From Salinicoccus sediminis (GTDB taxonomy: Bacteria > Bacillota > Bacilli > Staphylococcales > Salinicoccaceae): a stretch of DNA of 64,000 nucleotides. Each line of letters begins with the position of its first letter. The stretch's first letter is position 1. The stretch covers positions 1 through 64,000 of the forward strand of contig NZ_LAYZ01000023.1 in NCBI RefSeq assembly GCF_000986795.1, in the 5' to 3' direction. Position numbers and translations under genes: made by a program. The notes under the pieces are model-generated. The model made no database searches, was not told the DNA's origin, and saw nothing but the letters and a program-made list of their open reading frames with translations. Positions 62,753 to 64,000 of the stretch are shown here, piece by piece.

Positions 62753-63538
62753 TTGTATAAGGATCTGTTTGGCAGGACCGCAGTGGTGACCGGCGGCTCA
62801 AGCGGTATCGGAAAGGCGGTTGTTGAACGTTTTGCCGATGAAGGCATGAATGTGATGTTTTCGTATCACAGTGACAGTGAATCGGCGGATAGGATAGTGG
62901 ATTCCCTCGATGCTGACAGGGTCAGAACGATGAAGTGTGACGTAACTGAAGAGGAGGAAGTGATTGCCCTAATCAGAGAGACAATAGGACATTTCGGCGG
63001 TGTCGATATCATGGTCAACAATGCCGGCATCCAGGCCGATGTGCCGAGCCATGAACTGTCAGTCGACGATTTCGACAAGGTGATCAGTACAAATCTGCGC
63101 GGTGTCTTCATCGGTTCCAAAGAAGTGATCAGACATTTCCTGGATACCGGCAGGAAAGGCAGCATCATCAACATATCAAGTGTCCATGAAATCATCCCGT
63201 GGCCCCATTATGCGCATTACACTGCAAGCAAGGGCGGTGTGAAAATGCTGACCCAGACGCTCGCCCTCGAATATTCAAGGCTCGGCATCCGGGTAAACAA
63301 CATTGCACCGGGCAGCGTCAACACACCGATCAACGAAGATTTCTTCTCCAATCCCGAAGAAAAGAAAGGGGCGGATGATTTCGTGCCGATGGGATTCGTC
63401 GCAGAACCCGAGCACATTTCCAGCATCGCGGCATTCATGGCATCTGATGAATCAGTCTATATCACCGGCCAGTCCATTGTCGCTGACGGCGGACTGAGCC
63501 TGTATCCTTCCCACCGCAACCCGGAACATGATGGATAG
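62753..63538 (+). CDS. gdh: Glucose 1-dehydrogenase (SDR family)
   Basis: The product has 261 residues if it starts at the TTG at 62753 (GGTGAG 4 bases upstream). That is exactly the Bacillus enzyme's length and matches its start (LYKDLFGRTAVVTGGSSGIG). The active-site region INISSVHEIIPWPHYAHYTA with YTASKGG, and NNIAPGSVNTPIN, also follow Bacillus GDH closely. It oxidises glucose to gluconolactone with NAD(P). It is divergent from the nucleotidase gene. No spore genes are near. Confidence 0.9.
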   Translation: MYKDLFGRTAVVTGGSSGIGKAVVERFADEGMNVMFSYHSDSESADRIVDSLDADRVRTMKCDVTEEEEVIALIRETIGHFGGVDIMVNNAGIQADVPSHELSVDDFDKVISTNLRGVFIGSKEVIRHFLDTGRKGSIINISSVHEIIPWPHYAHYTASKGGVKMLTQTLALEYSRLGIRVNNIAPGSVNTPINEDFFSNPEEKKGADDFVPMGFVAEPEHISSIAAFMASDESVYITGQSIVADGGLSLYPSHRNPEHDG

Positions 63539-63629
63539 AATGATATTGTAAAAAGTATTTTCGGTGTTCAGACTGAAGGTGCTTTATCAATTTCTTTTAT
63601 TTTCTTTTTTCTTTCTCGCTTTTTCTTTC

Positions 63630-64000
63630 TTATGTTTTTTTTATTTTTGTTTTCCTGTCCTTTTCCTCCTGTATTTTCTGGTCGACTTCATGCATTTCAT
63701 TCTGATAGTTCTCTTCTGTGTCTCCGGTGGCGGGCAGGAACGGTGTTTTGTTATGGTCCACCCTTCTGCCGAACCTGATGAGGTTATACATGACCATCCC
63801 GTTGTTCGGCATGCCGTTCAGTGTCTTCATCGGAATTGCATCAAACAGCACGTAATAGAATGCATAGAATATGAAACGGTTCCAGAAAGTATCATGCTCC
63901 GCCATATAACCATTGGCGAGCAGCGCATTTATTATGACACCGACGATGACATTGGCCATGATCGGACTGGTATACAAAAAGATGTGTCCATATTTTCCGT
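63630..64000 (-). CDS. Membrane protein, C-terminal part (cut by right window edge)
   Basis: The frame is open to the right edge (GKYGHIFLYTSPIMANVIVG and on), so the start lies outside. At least two membrane helices are followed by AFYYVLFDAIPMKTLNGMPN, then a lysine- and glutamate-rich tail. The NG-rich loop after a helix is reminiscent of M50-type site-2 protease relatives, but no HExxH is in view. The assignment is tentative. Its end adjoins a purine-rich tract. Confidence 0.5.
   Translation of the reverse strand, partial: GKYGHIFLYTSPIMANVIVGVIINALLANGYMAEHDTFWNRFIFYAFYYVLFDAIPMKTLNGMPNNGMVMYNLIRFGRRVDHNKTPFLPATGDTEENYQNEMHEVDQKIQEEKDRKTKIKKT

Overview
The window is a chromosomal segment of a low-to-mid G+C Firmicute of the family Staphylococcaceae. 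By eye the base composition is richer in G+C than Staphylococcus aureus, which with the gene content suggests a Salinicoccus- or Jeotgalicoccus-like genus (inference). The main support is a gene order known from Bacillus and Staphylococcus: ygzB, perR, a 2-hydroxyacid dehydrogenase, bcp, gsaB, ygaE, a Sav1866-type ABC exporter, ntdp (ygaC), mutY and yfhP, followed by recX, yfhH, ampS, map, an ArAE-family gene and dinB.

Layout. 1-1007: the 5' third of a 16S rRNA gene on the minus strand, running off the left edge, with its leader and promoter. 1008-11087: oxidative-stress control (perR, bcp), tetrapyrrole precursor synthesis (gsaB), DNA repair (mpg, mutY), export and nucleotide hydrolysis. 11100-16754: a minus-strand block holding a thioesterase, recX, yfhH and a TagGH-like ABC pair whose ATPase has lost its catalytic motifs, then ampS and a DUF1128 gene. 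16909-22190: a YtxH-like protein, YihY, a beta-carbonic anhydrase, map, a second ArAE-family protein and dinB, which has a perfect Gram-positive LexA box. 22260-29429: a DUF3267 zincin, a DinB-fold protein, a two-component system, a D-amino-acid/glycine oxidase, a nested-hairpin intergenic element and a large permease.

29653-39708 is accessory and partly decayed. Broken pieces of a beta-glucoside operon (licT, bglA), an acyl-CoA synthetase and a GPH-family sugar symporter flank an intact ohr. Next come a TetR regulator with a divergent RND pump, and a beta-glucuronidase with a divergent AraC regulator. 39752-49276: an acetoin-reductase-like SDR, a lone tRNA-Val(GAC), yitT, an ACR3/BASS transporter, a frataxin-like DUF1801 protein, an aldo/keto reductase, a catalase-fold protein, a RumA-type rRNA methyltransferase and a macrodomain protein lacking the expected zinc ligands.

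49305-64000: an mhqO-like dioxygenase, a YlmA-like ATPase, cysK, then a sialic-acid locus (nanK, two FadR-type GntR regulators, divergent nanA and nanT) with visible cre and GntR-type operator sites. It continues with a RibD-like reductase, dus, a DUF1697 gene, a second RumA-type methyltransferase, a cytoplasmic 5'-nucleotidase-family protein, glucose 1-dehydrogenase and a membrane-protein gene cut by the right edge. I saw no insertion sequence, prophage, CRISPR array or recognisable defence island. The unusual signals are in degenerated protein families, regulatory DNA and gene remnants rather than in a large new gene cluster.
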